Part shown: in pieces, positions 52,811 to 61,501 of the stretch
How the letters are laid out: every line of letters starts with the position of its first letter
How positions within the stretch are numbered: position 1 is the first letter of the stretch
DNA from: Arthrobacter gallicola
GTDB lineage: Bacteria; Actinomycetota; Actinomycetes; Actinomycetales; Micrococcaceae
Assembly: GCF_014836775.1 (NCBI RefSeq)
Contig: NZ_JACSQD010000008.1
Location: 62,001-126,000, forward strand
Length of the DNA: 64,000 nt
Reading direction: 5' to 3'
Position numbers and translations under genes: made by a program
The notes under the pieces: generated by a model
Told to the model about the DNA's origin: nothing
Databases searched by the model: none
The model's input: only the letters and a program-made list of their open reading frames with translations

Positions 52811-52849
52811 GTCAGCGGGTCAGCGGGTCAGCGGGTCAGCGGGTCAGCG
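52811..52849. repeat. 8-bp tandem repeat at the end of the nickel permease gene
   Basis: The unit GTCAGCGG repeats about 4.75 times without error. On the minus strand the unit reads CTGACCCG; the first copy encodes the last residues and supplies the TGA stop of the nickel permease gene, since 8 is not a multiple of 3. Confidence 0.85.
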
Positions 52850-53888
52850 CGGTTTTCCAATAGACCGCTGCGGCGGCCCAGGCGGTCAGGAAGATCCCGA
52901 CGACGGCGAACCCGAAGTACTCCAGGTCCAGCCCGCCGATCCAGGCCACGGGACCGGTCTGGAGCCCCAGGAGCTCGGTGAACAGTCCGCCCAGGACTGC
53001 AGCGCCAACCAGGAACGCCACGGCCACCGAGACGGCAGTGATCACGAGGTTGTAGAAGACCTTCCGCTCCGGGGCGTCGTAGGCCCACTTATAGACCCTT
53101 GCCATCAGCACACCGTCCAGGGAATCGAAAAGCACCATGCCGGAGGTGAAAAGCAGCGGCAGGACCATCACCACATACCAGGGCAGCAGGACCACGGCGC
53201 CGCCGGCGACCACAAAGAGGCCGATGGTGGTCGCAGTATCCAGGCCGAGACCGAACAGGAAGCCGAGCGGGTACATTTTCCACGGCCGGTCCACGCGCCG
53301 GGCAACGGGCCCCAGCAGCCGGCTGATAAACCCGCGCTGCTCCAGCGCGGCCTCCAGCTCTTCTTCCTGGAAACTCCCCGACCGCAGCCGGCGGAAAACC
53401 CGCACGATTCCAGCCAGGGCAACCAGGTTGACCGCCCCGATCAGCAGCAGGAACGTCCCGGAAACCGCAGGACCCCAGATCCCGGAAACCTGCTTTAGCA
53501 CCGAACCGTCCTCTGACAGCTGCCCGGCCAGCGCATTGACACCCGCGGCCAGCAGCGCCACCGCCCCCACCACGATCGTCGAGTGGCCGAGCGCGAACCA
53601 AAACCCGGTGGAGACCGGCCTCGCTGGGCCAACGGCGAGCCGGCGGGTGGTGTTGTCGATGGCGGCTATGTGGTCGGCGTCGAAGGCGTGCCGGACGCCC
53701 AGCAGGTAGGCAGTCACCGCCAGCCCGACGCCGAAGACTGCGCCGCCGTCGCCGGTCCGGTAGCTGTGCGGCAGGACCAGCAGCGCGAACCCGCCCCAGG
53801 CGAGCAGGTGCAGCATCCCTATGGTCAGGCCCATTCCCCACAGGCTCCTGCGGACAGACGTGGTGGGCAGAGTAAGCGCAGTTGGCAT
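52836..53888 (-). CDS. HoxN/HupN/NixA-family nickel permease
   Basis: A 350-residue nickel/cobalt permease with about eight helices. The signature H-x4-D-H is in GVRHAFDADHIAAIDN (second helix), with the FFALGHST-type motif FWFALGHSTIV and LGLDTATTIGLF further on. Neighbouring urease genes make nickel the likely substrate. ATG 53888 is preferred; the frame is open upstream to 54341 but that part has no similarity to the family. The stop codon lies in an 8-bp tandem repeat. Convergent with the urease operon. Confidence 0.93.
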   Translation of the reverse strand: MPTALTLPTTSVRRSLWGMGLTIGMLHLLAWGGFALLVLPHSYRTGDGGAVFGVGLAVTAYLLGVRHAFDADHIAAIDNTTRRLAVGPARPVSTGFWFALGHSTIVVGAVALLAAGVNALAGQLSEDGSVLKQVSGIWGPAVSGTFLLLIGAVNLVALAGIVRVFRRLRSGSFQEEELEAALEQRGFISRLLGPVARRVDRPWKMYPLGFLFGLGLDTATTIGLFVVAGGAVVLLPWYVVMVLPLLFTSGMVLFDSLDGVLMARVYKWAYDAPERKVFYNLVITAVSVAVAFLVGAAVLGGLFTELLGLQTGPVAWIGGLDLEYFGFAVVGIFLTAWAAAAVYWKTALTR

Positions 53889-53996
53889 GGGAACCTCAAG
53901 GCGTTTGAACCGGCTGGGACAGAACCTGATCGTACGAACCTTGCATTGCGGGCACGTAAACGGGAGATCACCCCGTATTAACACCGCCGGATACAG

Positions 53997-54045
53997 CGCT
54001 GTCCCTGCTGCGCCCGGAAATATCACGGGTGCGGCAGGGACAGCG
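53997..54045 (-). terminator. Long GC-rich hairpin after the NCS1 permease gene
   Basis: CGCTGTCCCTGC and GCAGGGACAGCG are perfect 12-base arms with a second inner stem (CCCG/CGGG). It begins 28 bases past the NCS1 stop. No U-tract follows. Confidence 0.6.
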
Positions 54046-54073
54046 AACCGATCTGTGCTGAATGCGCGGAGAG

Positions 54074-55615
54074 TTAGGCAGCGACCGTTGCTTCCGCTGC
54101 GTCCTCCGCAGTGATCGGAGTGTTCTTCGGCGCCGAGGCGCGGACAAAACGCGGACCATCGGGACCATACGCATCGGCGGGTTCCGGGAACAGAGTCAGA
54201 ACCAGCGGATAGAGCAGCGCGGCCAGACCGATCGAGACCGGAATACTGAGGTCCACACCCGCCGCGAAGTTCCCCAGCGGGCCGACGAACTGGCCCGGCA
54301 GGTTGACGAACATCAGGCCCGTGACTGCGGCAATTCCCCACACACTCATGGCCCGCCAGTTCCAGCCGTTATTGAACCAGTACCGGCCTCCCACCTGACG
54401 GCGGTTGAAGACCTGCAGCGAATCGGAGTCGTACCAGCCGCGGCGGGTCACAAAACCGACCATCATGATGATCATCCACGGGGCGGTGCACGTGACGATC
54501 AGCACGGCGAAGGTGGAGATGCTCTGGACGATGTTGAAGGCAAACCGGCCGACGAAAATGAAGATGATCGCCACGGTACCGATAAAGATGGTGGCTTGGA
54601 CCCGGGAGAACCGGGTGAACACGGAGGAGAAGTCCAGGCCTGTTCCGTAGAGTGCGGTGGTGCCCGTGGACATACCGCCGATCAGTGCGAGCAGGCAGAC
54701 CGGCAGGAAGTACCAGGCGGGGGCAATTTCCAGCAGGCCGCCGACATAGTCGGAGCCTTCGAGGAAGGCCGGGGCCTGAACGGCGATGATCGTTGCCGTG
54801 ACCAGGCCGAAGAGGAACGGCACCAGCGTAGCCATCTGGGCCAGGAAGGCAGCTCCCAGGATCCGGATTTTGGGGGTCTCTGCCGGGATATACCGGGACC
54901 AGTCCCCCAGGAATGCGCCAAAGGACACCGGGTTGGACATAACGATCAGCGCTGCACCGATAAAGGAAGGCCAGTACAGGGCCGCAGTTTCAGCATCCGC
55001 GCCGGGTCCGAAGATCCCGGCGTAGGAGGGATCGAACGCTCCGGCGAACGCCACGATACCCAGCAGGAAAAGCGCGGAAGCGGCGACAACTGCGATTTTG
55101 TTGACCCACAGCATAAACCGGTAGCCGTAGATGCAGACGGTAAGGATAAGGATGGCGAAGACCGCGTAGGCAGCGCTCAGCGTGAAGACGTTGTTCGGCA
55201 GGCCAACCAACCGGTTGGCGCCGCCCACCAGCGCATCGCCGGAGCTCCAGACGGAGATCGAGAAGAAGGCGAAGGCTGTCAGCAGCGACAGGAAGGAACC
55301 GACGATGCGGCCGTGAACACCAAGGTGCGCGGAGGATGAGACCGCGTTGTTGGTTCCGTTGGTCGGACCGAAGACTGCCATCGGCGCCAGGACCAGTGCC
55401 CCGGCCACCAGGCCAAGGACCGTGGCGAGCAGAGCATCGCGGAAGGACAGGCCGAAGATAATGGGGAAGGAGCCCAGCACCACCGTGGCGAAGGTGTTGG
55501 CCCCGCCAAAGGAGAGACGGAATAGGTCCCGCGGCCGGGAAGTCCGGTCCGGGGCGGGAATCGGTTCAATGCCGTGTTGTTCCACCCGGGCGACCCGCGG
55601 AGTTACTGCACTCAT
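54074..55615 (-). CDS. NCS1-family purine/cytosine permease
   Basis: A 513-residue nucleobase:cation symporter-1 protein with twelve helices. The start of the core (FRLSFGGANTFATVVLGSFPIIFGLSF) and SNPVSFGAFLGDWSRYIP are characteristic of cytosine/purine permeases such as CodB. The N-terminus is a short cytoplasmic tail. It overlaps the upstream NTF2-like gene by 4 bases (ATGA). A purine, pyrimidine or related heterocycle is the likely substrate; no catabolic genes for them lie here. Confidence 0.9.
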   Translation of the reverse strand: MSAVTPRVARVEQHGIEPIPAPDRTSRPRDLFRLSFGGANTFATVVLGSFPIIFGLSFRDALLATVLGLVAGALVLAPMAVFGPTNGTNNAVSSSAHLGVHGRIVGSFLSLLTAFAFFSISVWSSGDALVGGANRLVGLPNNVFTLSAAYAVFAILILTVCIYGYRFMLWVNKIAVVAASALFLLGIVAFAGAFDPSYAGIFGPGADAETAALYWPSFIGAALIVMSNPVSFGAFLGDWSRYIPAETPKIRILGAAFLAQMATLVPFLFGLVTATIIAVQAPAFLEGSDYVGGLLEIAPAWYFLPVCLLALIGGMSTGTTALYGTGLDFSSVFTRFSRVQATIFIGTVAIIFIFVGRFAFNIVQSISTFAVLIVTCTAPWMIIMMVGFVTRRGWYDSDSLQVFNRRQVGGRYWFNNGWNWRAMSVWGIAAVTGLMFVNLPGQFVGPLGNFAAGVDLSIPVSIGLAALLYPLVLTLFPEPADAYGPDGPRFVRASAPKNTPITAEDAAEATVAA

Positions 55616-56025
55616 TCCGCCTCATTAGCGCTGGCGGCGGGTGCCGGGGAGAGGTGCTCATGGACGGCCAGGACACTGCCGTCTGCTGTGCGGGCGAACA
55701 CGATGGTTTCGCGTTCCCGGGTCTCTTCAGCGGCGCCGGGTGTGCCGGCTACGGTGTGCACGTCATGCGTGAAGATGGCGGACGGACCGGCGAGCTGGAT
55801 CCGGACATTCGTGCTGATGCAGGACTCGATAGCCCAGCCTTCCGCGGTCCAGCTCTCCCAGAGCGCACGGTATTCGCCGCGTGATTCCAGCCGGGCCGGT
55901 TCTGTGTGAAACACGAACGTGGCGTCTTCGGCAAAGGCATCAAAGTAAGCCTCGGTGTCGGTGGCGGCAAACGCGGCCACCAGGCGCTGGGCGGCGGTTT
56001 GGACCTCATCGCGGGTCAGATCCAT
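55612..56025 (-). CDS. NTF2-like (SnoaL/DUF4440-type) protein
   Basis: A 137-residue protein of the NTF2-like cone fold. The N-terminal helix VQTAAQRLVAAFAATDTEAYFDAFAEDATFVFHTEP and later strands (FTHDVHTVAGT, ETIVFARTADGSVLAVHEHLSP) follow the ketosteroid-isomerase-like pattern, with acidic and His residues lining a pocket. GGAGGG precedes ATG 56025. It is translationally coupled to the NCS1 permease, so it may act on the imported heterocycle. Function unproven. Confidence 0.85.
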   Translation of the reverse strand: MDLTRDEVQTAAQRLVAAFAATDTEAYFDAFAEDATFVFHTEPARLESRGEYRALWESWTAEGWAIESCISTNVRIQLAGPSAIFTHDVHTVAGTPGAAEETRERETIVFARTADGSVLAVHEHLSPAPAASANEAE

Positions 56026-56184
56026 TCCTGGCCCTCCTTTTTGCTGTGTGCCCGGGACGGCGGGCAGGGTGTGGATCGCATCACTGCGATACGAGTGTGA
56101 CTACTAAACATCAAAAATTGCATATTAGGCAACTCGGAGGTGTGAAACCAAACGCCGCCTCCGGAGTAAAACGAGCGGCAGCAC

Positions 56185-56220
56185 AGGAGGAGCCTTCCGC
56201 AGGCACGGAAGGCTCCTCCT
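56185..56220 (-). terminator. Hairpin terminator after the alcohol dehydrogenase gene
   Basis: AGGAGGAGCCTTCCG and CGGAAGGCTCCTCCT are perfect 15-base arms around CAGGCA, 18 bases past the stop. No U-run follows; the stem is very strong. Confidence 0.8.
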
Positions 56221-56237
56221 CTCACGCGGGCGAAAAC

Positions 56238-57263
56238 CTACGGGATCAGTACCAGCCGGATCGGATTACCTTCCTTGGCATCCAGGGACTTCACGGCCTG
56301 CTCAGCCGCGGCCAGCGGGATCCGTGCACTCACTGACTTGGCGAAGTCCAGGCGCCCAAGCCGGGCCAGGGACACCAGCTGGGGCACGTGATGGGCCTCG
56401 GATCCGTAGTGGCCGCGGATCTGCTTGCGGGCGAAGGAAAACTCTGTGCTGTCGTGAATCGTCATCGGCTTGCCGCTGAGTCCCACAAGGACCAGCCGTC
56501 CGCGCTGTCCCAGGCAGTCGAGGGCCTGTGTCCTGACCGCATCGACGCCGGCGAAGTCCAGCGCGACGTCCAGTCCGCGCCCACCGGTGGCGGCCGCCAT
56601 TGACTCGGCAAAGTTCCCTGCCATGGGGTCAAGGGCAAAATCGGCGCCGAAGGCCAGGGCCCGCTCACGGGCCTCCGGGAGGGGATCGACGGCGATAATC
56701 GGCGCGGCCCCGATCAGCCGCAGCAGCTGGACACCGTGTGCGCCCAGCCCGCCAATACCCCAGACGCCAACCGACTCGCCGGCGCGCACGTCTGCGGTCG
56801 AGGAAATGGCTCCCCACGGAGTGGATACGGCATCCGGGATGATCGATGCCTGATCGAACGGTATGAGATCGCCCAGCGGGACCAGCACGCCGGCAGGGAC
56901 CACCACATACTCAGCCCAGCCGCCGTCGTAGTCCACACCCATCGTGAGAGTCACACCATTGTGCTCATACCCTGCCTGGACCACCACACGGTCCCCTGCC
57001 GCCACGGAGGTCACACCGGGCCCGGCAAGATCCACGGTCCCGGCCACCTCATGGCCGAGGGTAACTTCATCGCCCTGCAGGAACTTGGGGCGAAGCAGCC
57101 CCTGGATCAGGTGGACATCCGAGAGGCAGACACCCGCCGCACCCACCTTCACCCGGACGAAACCGGGGCCGGGATCCGGCACCGGTACTTCTTGCAGGGC
57201 GAACTTTCCGGTTTCGACATTCAGGCGTCCGGCGATCATCATCCGGGTAGTGCCGTTAGACAT
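56238..57263 (-). CDS. Zn-dependent medium-chain alcohol dehydrogenase
   Basis: A 341-residue MDR-family dehydrogenase. The catalytic zinc ligands are Cys in GVCLSDVHL and His-Glu in TLGHEVAG. The four-Cys structural zinc lobe is missing: the region after GDRVVVQAGYEHNGVTLTMGVDYDGG has no cysteines. The Rossmann motif is GIGGLGAHGVQLLRL, with ALDFAGVDAVR after it. ATG 57263 is chosen; an upstream start at 57347 is rejected for lack of family sequence. The substrate is unknown. Confidence 0.9.
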   Translation of the reverse strand: MSNGTTRMMIAGRLNVETGKFALQEVPVPDPGPGFVRVKVGAAGVCLSDVHLIQGLLRPKFLQGDEVTLGHEVAGTVDLAGPGVTSVAAGDRVVVQAGYEHNGVTLTMGVDYDGGWAEYVVVPAGVLVPLGDLIPFDQASIIPDAVSTPWGAISSTADVRAGESVGVWGIGGLGAHGVQLLRLIGAAPIIAVDPLPEARERALAFGADFALDPMAGNFAESMAAATGGRGLDVALDFAGVDAVRTQALDCLGQRGRLVLVGLSGKPMTIHDSTEFSFARKQIRGHYGSEAHHVPQLVSLARLGRLDFAKSVSARIPLAAAEQAVKSLDAKEGNPIRLVLIP

Positions 57264-57421
57264 TGCAAACCTCTTATAACAGTGGAAACTGCGGCAGCGG
57301 CTGCGGCCGCAGAACCCCATTATCTGCCCGCGTAACAATCGCACCAAAAGACCCGGCGGCTGGTGCCAGGCCTGCCGGGTTCGCTGGGTTTGCTGGAGTA
57401 CCGCCCGGGAGGGCGCGCCTG

Positions 57422-57817
57422 CTATTCACCCTCGACATACAGCCAGCGGCCTGCTTCACGGAGGAAACTGCTGCGTTCACGCTGGACTCCGGGCACGCCG
57501 CCCTCCCGATAGTGCGCCGCGAAGGTGACGATGCCGGTGGAGTCAAGGGGGCCGCCGGCGGAGGTGGAGAGGATGTCCAGACGACGCCAGATCCGGTCCG
57601 GATCCAGGTCCAGCCGTGCCGGACGGGTACTGGGATGCCAGGTACGGAGAAGGTAGCTGCTGTCCCCCGTGACAAAGGCGGAATACCGCGAACGCATCAG
57701 CGCTTCAGCCGTCGGAGCGGGGACGCTGCCTTGGTGGAACCGGTGGCAGCATTCGCCATAGGTCTCTCCGCTGAGGCAGGGGCAGCGGTCGGAGATGTTG
57801 AGCACCGGGAAAGTCAT
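57422..57817 (-). CDS. YchJ-family (UPF0225) SEC-C motif protein
   Basis: A 131-residue protein with the YchJ layout. The N-terminal zinc-binding motif C-x-C...C-C is in RCPCLSGETYGECCHRFH; the rest is NTF2-like, with AEALMRSRYSAFVTGDSSYLLRTWHPSTRP. YchJ proteins are conserved but poorly understood; the SEC-C zinc motif usually contacts proteins or the ribosome. Stands alone upstream of the kinase gene's 3' end. Confidence 0.92.
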   Translation of the reverse strand: MTFPVLNISDRCPCLSGETYGECCHRFHQGSVPAPTAEALMRSRYSAFVTGDSSYLLRTWHPSTRPARLDLDPDRIWRRLDILSTSAGGPLDSTGIVTFAAHYREGGVPGVQRERSSFLREAGRWLYVEGE

Positions 57818-57858
57818 TGATTAAGTATGCGAGACTCCGGGTCCCACGCATAAACCGC

Positions 57859-59355
57859 CTAGGGCGGACTGATGGGCTGCGGCGGTGTTCCGGTGACCTG
57901 TCCGGGATGAAGCGGGGACCGGTTCTGGTCTGCAGCACCCACCCGGCCCGCTGCCAGAACGACGGCGACGGTAAGCACCGTCATGGCCAGGACGGCAAGC
58001 AAAGCCCTGCCGGTGATCACCGCTCGGCTGGGGGTCGCATGCAGAGTGCCGGCATATCCCTGGGCAGCACGCCGCGAACCATTGGTCCGCCGCCGCCCGC
58101 CGCTCCGCCGCCCGGCGGGCCTGGTGGCCGCCACCAAGCCGATCGAAGGCGGGGTCGGCGGGGCTGCCGGGGTGTGGACATCCGGGTGCCCCGGTCCGCC
58201 GCGCTCCGCGGGGTAGGCGGCATCCCGCTCCGCGCCCGGCACAGACGCCGCGGGTTCCGGCAGGTCCGGCGCCGCCGTGGCTGGCTCGGGAACCGCTGCC
58301 CCTGGTCCTGCTGGCCTGGTTCCAACTGGCCCAGCTCCGGCTGGTTCGATTTCTGCTGATCCAGGTGTCCAGCGTCCATCTGTGCCGGCTGTTCCGTTTG
58401 ATCCCGGGACCGCTCCGGACACAATCGAAGCGGCGGCGTCCTGGGCAGGCCCGGGACGCCCCGTTTCGGTTGCCGGGCCCGGCACCGCGGATGCGCCGGC
58501 CCACCGAAAATCCAGCAGGGACGCGGAAACCTCCGCTGCCGTAGGCCGGTCAGCCGGGGTGCGTGCCGTCATGGCAGCCAGCAGCGACCGCCATTGCGGC
58601 CCCAGGGTTGCAGGAATCTCGGGGTCACGGCTCAAGCGTGCAACTGCAGCCTCAACGGCGCTGCCCCCAAATTCGATCCGTCCCGTAACGCTCTCCAGCA
58701 GAACCAGCCCCAGGGAGTAGATATCTGACGAGGCGCAGGCCGAACTTCCGGACGCCTGCTCAGGGCTGAGGTAGTTTGCGGTTCCCAGCGTTGCACCGGT
58801 TGCCGTGATCCGGGCGCCGTCCACCATCCGGGCGATGCCGAAGTCGGTGAGCTTAGCCCGGGGTGCCGTACCGGCGATAGCGGGGGGCAACAGAATGTTT
58901 GCCGGCTTTACGTCCCGGTGCACTACGCCGCGGGCATGAATATATGCCAGGGCGCCCGCCAGTTCCGCCCCGATATACGCAGCATCCGCGGCGGGGACAG
59001 GCTGGTCCCGCAGCCGCTTCCGGAGGTCCGGTCCGTCGATCAGCTCCATGACCAGGAAGGCACGCGGTTCACCGGCCGGTCCGTCGTCGCGGCCGGCGTC
59101 ATCCTTGCCGGCATCAAACAGCGTGACCAGCCCGGGGTGGGTGAGGGAGGCCAGCAGGTGCATTTCGGTGTCCTGGCGCTCAACGTCGTCGGGATCCACA
59201 GCACTGGCCCGGAAGAGCTTCACCGCTATATCGCGGCCGAGGGATTCATCCTGCCCTCGATAGACCGTGGCCATGCCGCCGTGACCTATGGGTTCGGTGA
59301 GTCGATAACGGCCCGCAATCAGACGATTCAGGCCACCCGCTGCGCTGATTTCCAT
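57859..59355 (-). CDS. Transmembrane Ser/Thr protein kinase
   Basis: A 498-residue Hanks-type kinase. The catalytic domain (about 10-270) has the Gly loop GHGGMATVY, Lys in DIAVKLF, HRDVKPANIL, DFGIAR, and GTANYLSPEQ. A Pro/Ala-rich juxtamembrane region of about 170 residues leads to one membrane helix (about 445-475) and a short extracellular tail rich in Pro. There are no PASTA repeats, so the ligand sensing of PknB is absent. ATG 59355 has AGAAGG upstream. No partner phosphatase lies nearby. Confidence 0.92.
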   Translation of the reverse strand: MEISAAGGLNRLIAGRYRLTEPIGHGGMATVYRGQDESLGRDIAVKLFRASAVDPDDVERQDTEMHLLASLTHPGLVTLFDAGKDDAGRDDGPAGEPRAFLVMELIDGPDLRKRLRDQPVPAADAAYIGAELAGALAYIHARGVVHRDVKPANILLPPAIAGTAPRAKLTDFGIARMVDGARITATGATLGTANYLSPEQASGSSACASSDIYSLGLVLLESVTGRIEFGGSAVEAAVARLSRDPEIPATLGPQWRSLLAAMTARTPADRPTAAEVSASLLDFRWAGASAVPGPATETGRPGPAQDAAASIVSGAVPGSNGTAGTDGRWTPGSAEIEPAGAGPVGTRPAGPGAAVPEPATAAPDLPEPAASVPGAERDAAYPAERGGPGHPDVHTPAAPPTPPSIGLVAATRPAGRRSGGRRRTNGSRRAAQGYAGTLHATPSRAVITGRALLAVLAMTVLTVAVVLAAGRVGAADQNRSPLHPGQVTGTPPQPISPP

Positions 59356-59472
59356 GCTGCAACCTTCTCTCGCCACTTAAGAGTAACGGGTGGTTTGCAG
59401 CACGTAGATGGGCTCCGGGCAACTATTTTTCAATTGGGTTTTTCCCTCGTGGAAGTCTCCCGAATGCGCTAA

Positions 59473-59506
59473 ACTGCCCTGCCAAATTTGACTCCGGCAG
59501 GGCAGT
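59473..59506. other. Inverted repeat upstream of the kinase gene
   Basis: ACTGCCCTGCC and GGCAGGGCAGT are perfect 11-base arms around a 12-base loop, 118 bases upstream of the kinase ATG. It lies next to the terminator of the Nramp gene and may be an operator or part of a double terminator. Confidence 0.5.
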
Positions 59507-59516
59507 AAGGCGGCAT

Positions 59517-59550
59517 CCTTCCCCCGGTGTTGAACGCTGCCGGGGGAAGG
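59517..59550 (-). terminator. Hairpin terminator after the Nramp-family gene
   Basis: CCTTCCCCCGG and CCGGGGGAAGG are perfect 11-base arms around a 12-base loop, 7 bases past the transporter stop. Confidence 0.75.
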
Positions 59551-59557
59551 TGGTTTC

Positions 59558-60862
59558 CTAGCCGCCGAAGACCGGAGCCAGCGCCTTCCAGGCCTGCTGA
59601 AGCCCCAGAATGATGAACAGCAGGGCGGTGATGCCAAGGGCAATATTGGTGTGCAGGCGGTTGGCGTACGCCTTGGGAATCCGCTTGCCGTTGAGCAGGC
59701 CCAGGAGGGTTACTGCGAGGAACGGCATAAACAGGGACCCAAGCACGCCGTAAGCCAGAATCAGGCCGATCGGCTGCCCCAGGGCGAACAGGATCATCGG
59801 CGGGAAGGTCAGCCAGAGGACGTAGAACTTGAAGTACTTGCCGCCGACACGGGTGTCAGGGTGTCCGGATTCCTTGCCGCGCATGTTGCCCCAGAAATCG
59901 GCAAACATCAGGGAGACGCCGTTCCACACGCCGATGATCGAGGAGAAGGACGCCGCCCAGAATCCCACGAGGAATCCGGTGCCGACGAAGTCTCCGTACT
60001 CCACCTTCAGCACGTCATAAAGATCGAGCAGGCCTTCATCGCCGGCGCTGAGGGAGATCCCGGCGGTGCGGACAACCTCGGCACCGACGATCAGCATGGC
60101 AATCACAAAAATGCCGGTCATCACGTAGGCCATCGAGTTATCGATGCGCATGACCTTCATCCATTTGGGCGTGTACCAGCCTTTTTCCCGGAGCCAGTAG
60201 CCGTAGGCAGCGAGCGTGATGGTGCCGCCGACGCCGCCGGCAAGCGCCAGGGTGTAGACGACGCCGCCTTCGGGAATCATCGGCACCAGGCCCTTGAACA
60301 TCTCCGGAATATTGGGCACCGCAATGACTGCCAGGCCAACGACGGTAACAAACATCAGGCCGACCAGGACGGCCGTAATCTTCTCAAACGTGGCGTATTT
60401 GCCGAACCACACCATCACGAATCCGGCCAGCCCCATGCAGATGGCCCACGCCCAAAGCGGAAGGACCGGGAACACTGCGGCCAGTGGGAGCGCCGCGGAG
60501 GACATCGCCGTCGCACCGTAGACGAAGCCCCAGATCATGATGTACGGGCCGAAGTACCAGGTGGTCCAGCGTCCGAGGGAACGCCAGCCTTCGAAGATGG
60601 TCTTTCCGGTGGCCAGCGTGAAACGCCCGGCCCCTTCAACCAGGATGATCTTCAGGATGACGCCGAGGATGACGGCCCACAGCAGCCCGTAGCCATAACG
60701 GGACCCGGCCACAAGGGTCGCCACCATGTCGGCCGCGCCGACACCGGTGGCGGCAACCACAAGTCCGGGTCCGACTATCTTCCATTTGGCGGGTGCGCCG
60801 CCGTCGTCATCTATTCGCTCGGAGTGCGGAACGGCACCCGAGCGGACGTTGTTTTCAGCCAT
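59558..60862 (-). CDS. Nramp-family divalent metal transporter, divergent
   Basis: A 434-residue transporter of the Nramp/MntH superfamily with eleven or so helices (GPGLVVAATGVGAADMVATLVAGSRYGYGLLWAV at helix 1). The helix-1 metal motif D-P-G-N of MntH is replaced (TGVGAADM), and the helix-6 M-P-H motif is also absent (GGVGGTITLAAYGYWLREKG). This places it among the divergent Nramp-related proteins, some of which carry Mg or other substrates. ATG 60862 is chosen; the upstream in-frame start at 60916 adds unrelated residues. No Mn or Mg riboswitch is seen in the leader. Confidence 0.88.
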   Translation of the reverse strand: MAENNVRSGAVPHSERIDDDGGAPAKWKIVGPGLVVAATGVGAADMVATLVAGSRYGYGLLWAVILGVILKIILVEGAGRFTLATGKTIFEGWRSLGRWTTWYFGPYIMIWGFVYGATAMSSAALPLAAVFPVLPLWAWAICMGLAGFVMVWFGKYATFEKITAVLVGLMFVTVVGLAVIAVPNIPEMFKGLVPMIPEGGVVYTLALAGGVGGTITLAAYGYWLREKGWYTPKWMKVMRIDNSMAYVMTGIFVIAMLIVGAEVVRTAGISLSAGDEGLLDLYDVLKVEYGDFVGTGFLVGFWAASFSSIIGVWNGVSLMFADFWGNMRGKESGHPDTRVGGKYFKFYVLWLTFPPMILFALGQPIGLILAYGVLGSLFMPFLAVTLLGLLNGKRIPKAYANRLHTNIALGITALLFIILGLQQAWKALAPVFGG

Positions 60863-60953
60863 CGGCCTGGGATTCCTATCGTGCGGGAGGCCGCGGCGGG
60901 AGATCAGCCGCGGCAAAAGATGTGCCGGGGCTCACCCGGGACAATGAATTCTC

Positions 60954-61379
60954 TCACACGCCTTGTGCGGCATCGAATTGTCTGAACGGACTAACCGCAG
61001 GTGCCCCATATGCCTCATAGGCCGCGGTTTCATGAGTTACAACCGTCAGCCCGGCCTCGATGGCGGTCGCCGCTATGAGCGACCGGAACGCGGCCCGCGC
61101 GTCCGCGTTCCCCGCCGGCGGCGCTGCCGGCAGCGACCGCCACGCCACCGCCACCTGATGGCTGACCGGAAGGATGTTCCCGGAAAACCGGTGCACGAAT
61201 TCGTCGAGCCATCCGTCAGGGCTCTCCTGGGCATCCAGCTCCGCGAGCGTCAGGGCGGAGACGAAGATGCGCAGGTGGCTGCGGCCGCGCAGGAAGGCGA
61301 CGACGCCGGGGTCCGGAGAGGGGCCGCGCACCTCCGCCACCACCGGCGTATCAAGGAGCAGCCCCGCCTGTGTGCTCAT
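60954..61379 (-). CDS. PIN-domain (VapC-type) toxin, possibly inactive
   Basis: A 141-residue PIN-domain protein of the VapC type, normally a Mg-dependent RNase. The first catalytic Asp (LLLDTP) and the Glu of TLAELDAQE are present. In the third motif, usually D-x-L-I-A-A, the Asp is replaced (FRSLIAATAIEAGLTVVTH). This suggests reduced or lost activity. It overlaps the short upstream frame by 4 bases (ATGA), which is the usual arrangement of toxin after antitoxin. Confidence 0.83.
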   Translation of the reverse strand: MSTQAGLLLDTPVVAEVRGPSPDPGVVAFLRGRSHLRIFVSALTLAELDAQESPDGWLDEFVHRFSGNILPVSHQVAVAWRSLPAAPPAGNADARAAFRSLIAATAIEAGLTVVTHETAAYEAYGAPAVSPFRQFDAAQGV

Positions 61380-61501
61380 ACGGCTGTGGCTGGGTCGCCG
61401 AGAAGGAAGCTGATAAAAGCTTCCCGCCCGCTGACCAGGGCCTCATATTCCTGGAGGCTGACAGCGTGAAGAGACTGGTGTGCGGGGAAAGTCGTATCCA
61501 T
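61376..61501 (-). CDS. Short antitoxin-like protein, N-terminally reduced
   Basis: A 41-residue frame from ATG 61501 with the stretch SLQEYEALVSGREAFISFLLG, which resembles the C-terminal toxin-binding helix of Phd/YefM-type antitoxins. The DNA-binding N-terminus is missing; the frame is open to 61714 but the upstream residues do not look like Phd. A -10 TATACT lies at 61665-61670 on this strand. Its stop overlaps the PIN gene start. Either a remnant or a stand-alone binding peptide. Confidence 0.5.
   Translation of the reverse strand: MDTTFPAHQSLHAVSLQEYEALVSGREAFISFLLGDPATAV

Noticed and set aside
52836..54341. A 501-residue nickel permease starting at 54341
   Set aside because: The first 151 codons do not resemble any NixA protein and cross a hairpin terminator and intergenic DNA; ATG 53888 begins the conserved protein.
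54062..55339. 425-codon plus-strand frame opposite the NCS1 permease
   Set aside because: Extreme Asp/Gly/Arg/His composition typical of antisense of a membrane protein.
60863..60953. A manganese or magnesium riboswitch in front of the Nramp-family gene
   Set aside because: The leader is short and shows none of the conserved yybP-ykoY or M-box sequence blocks.
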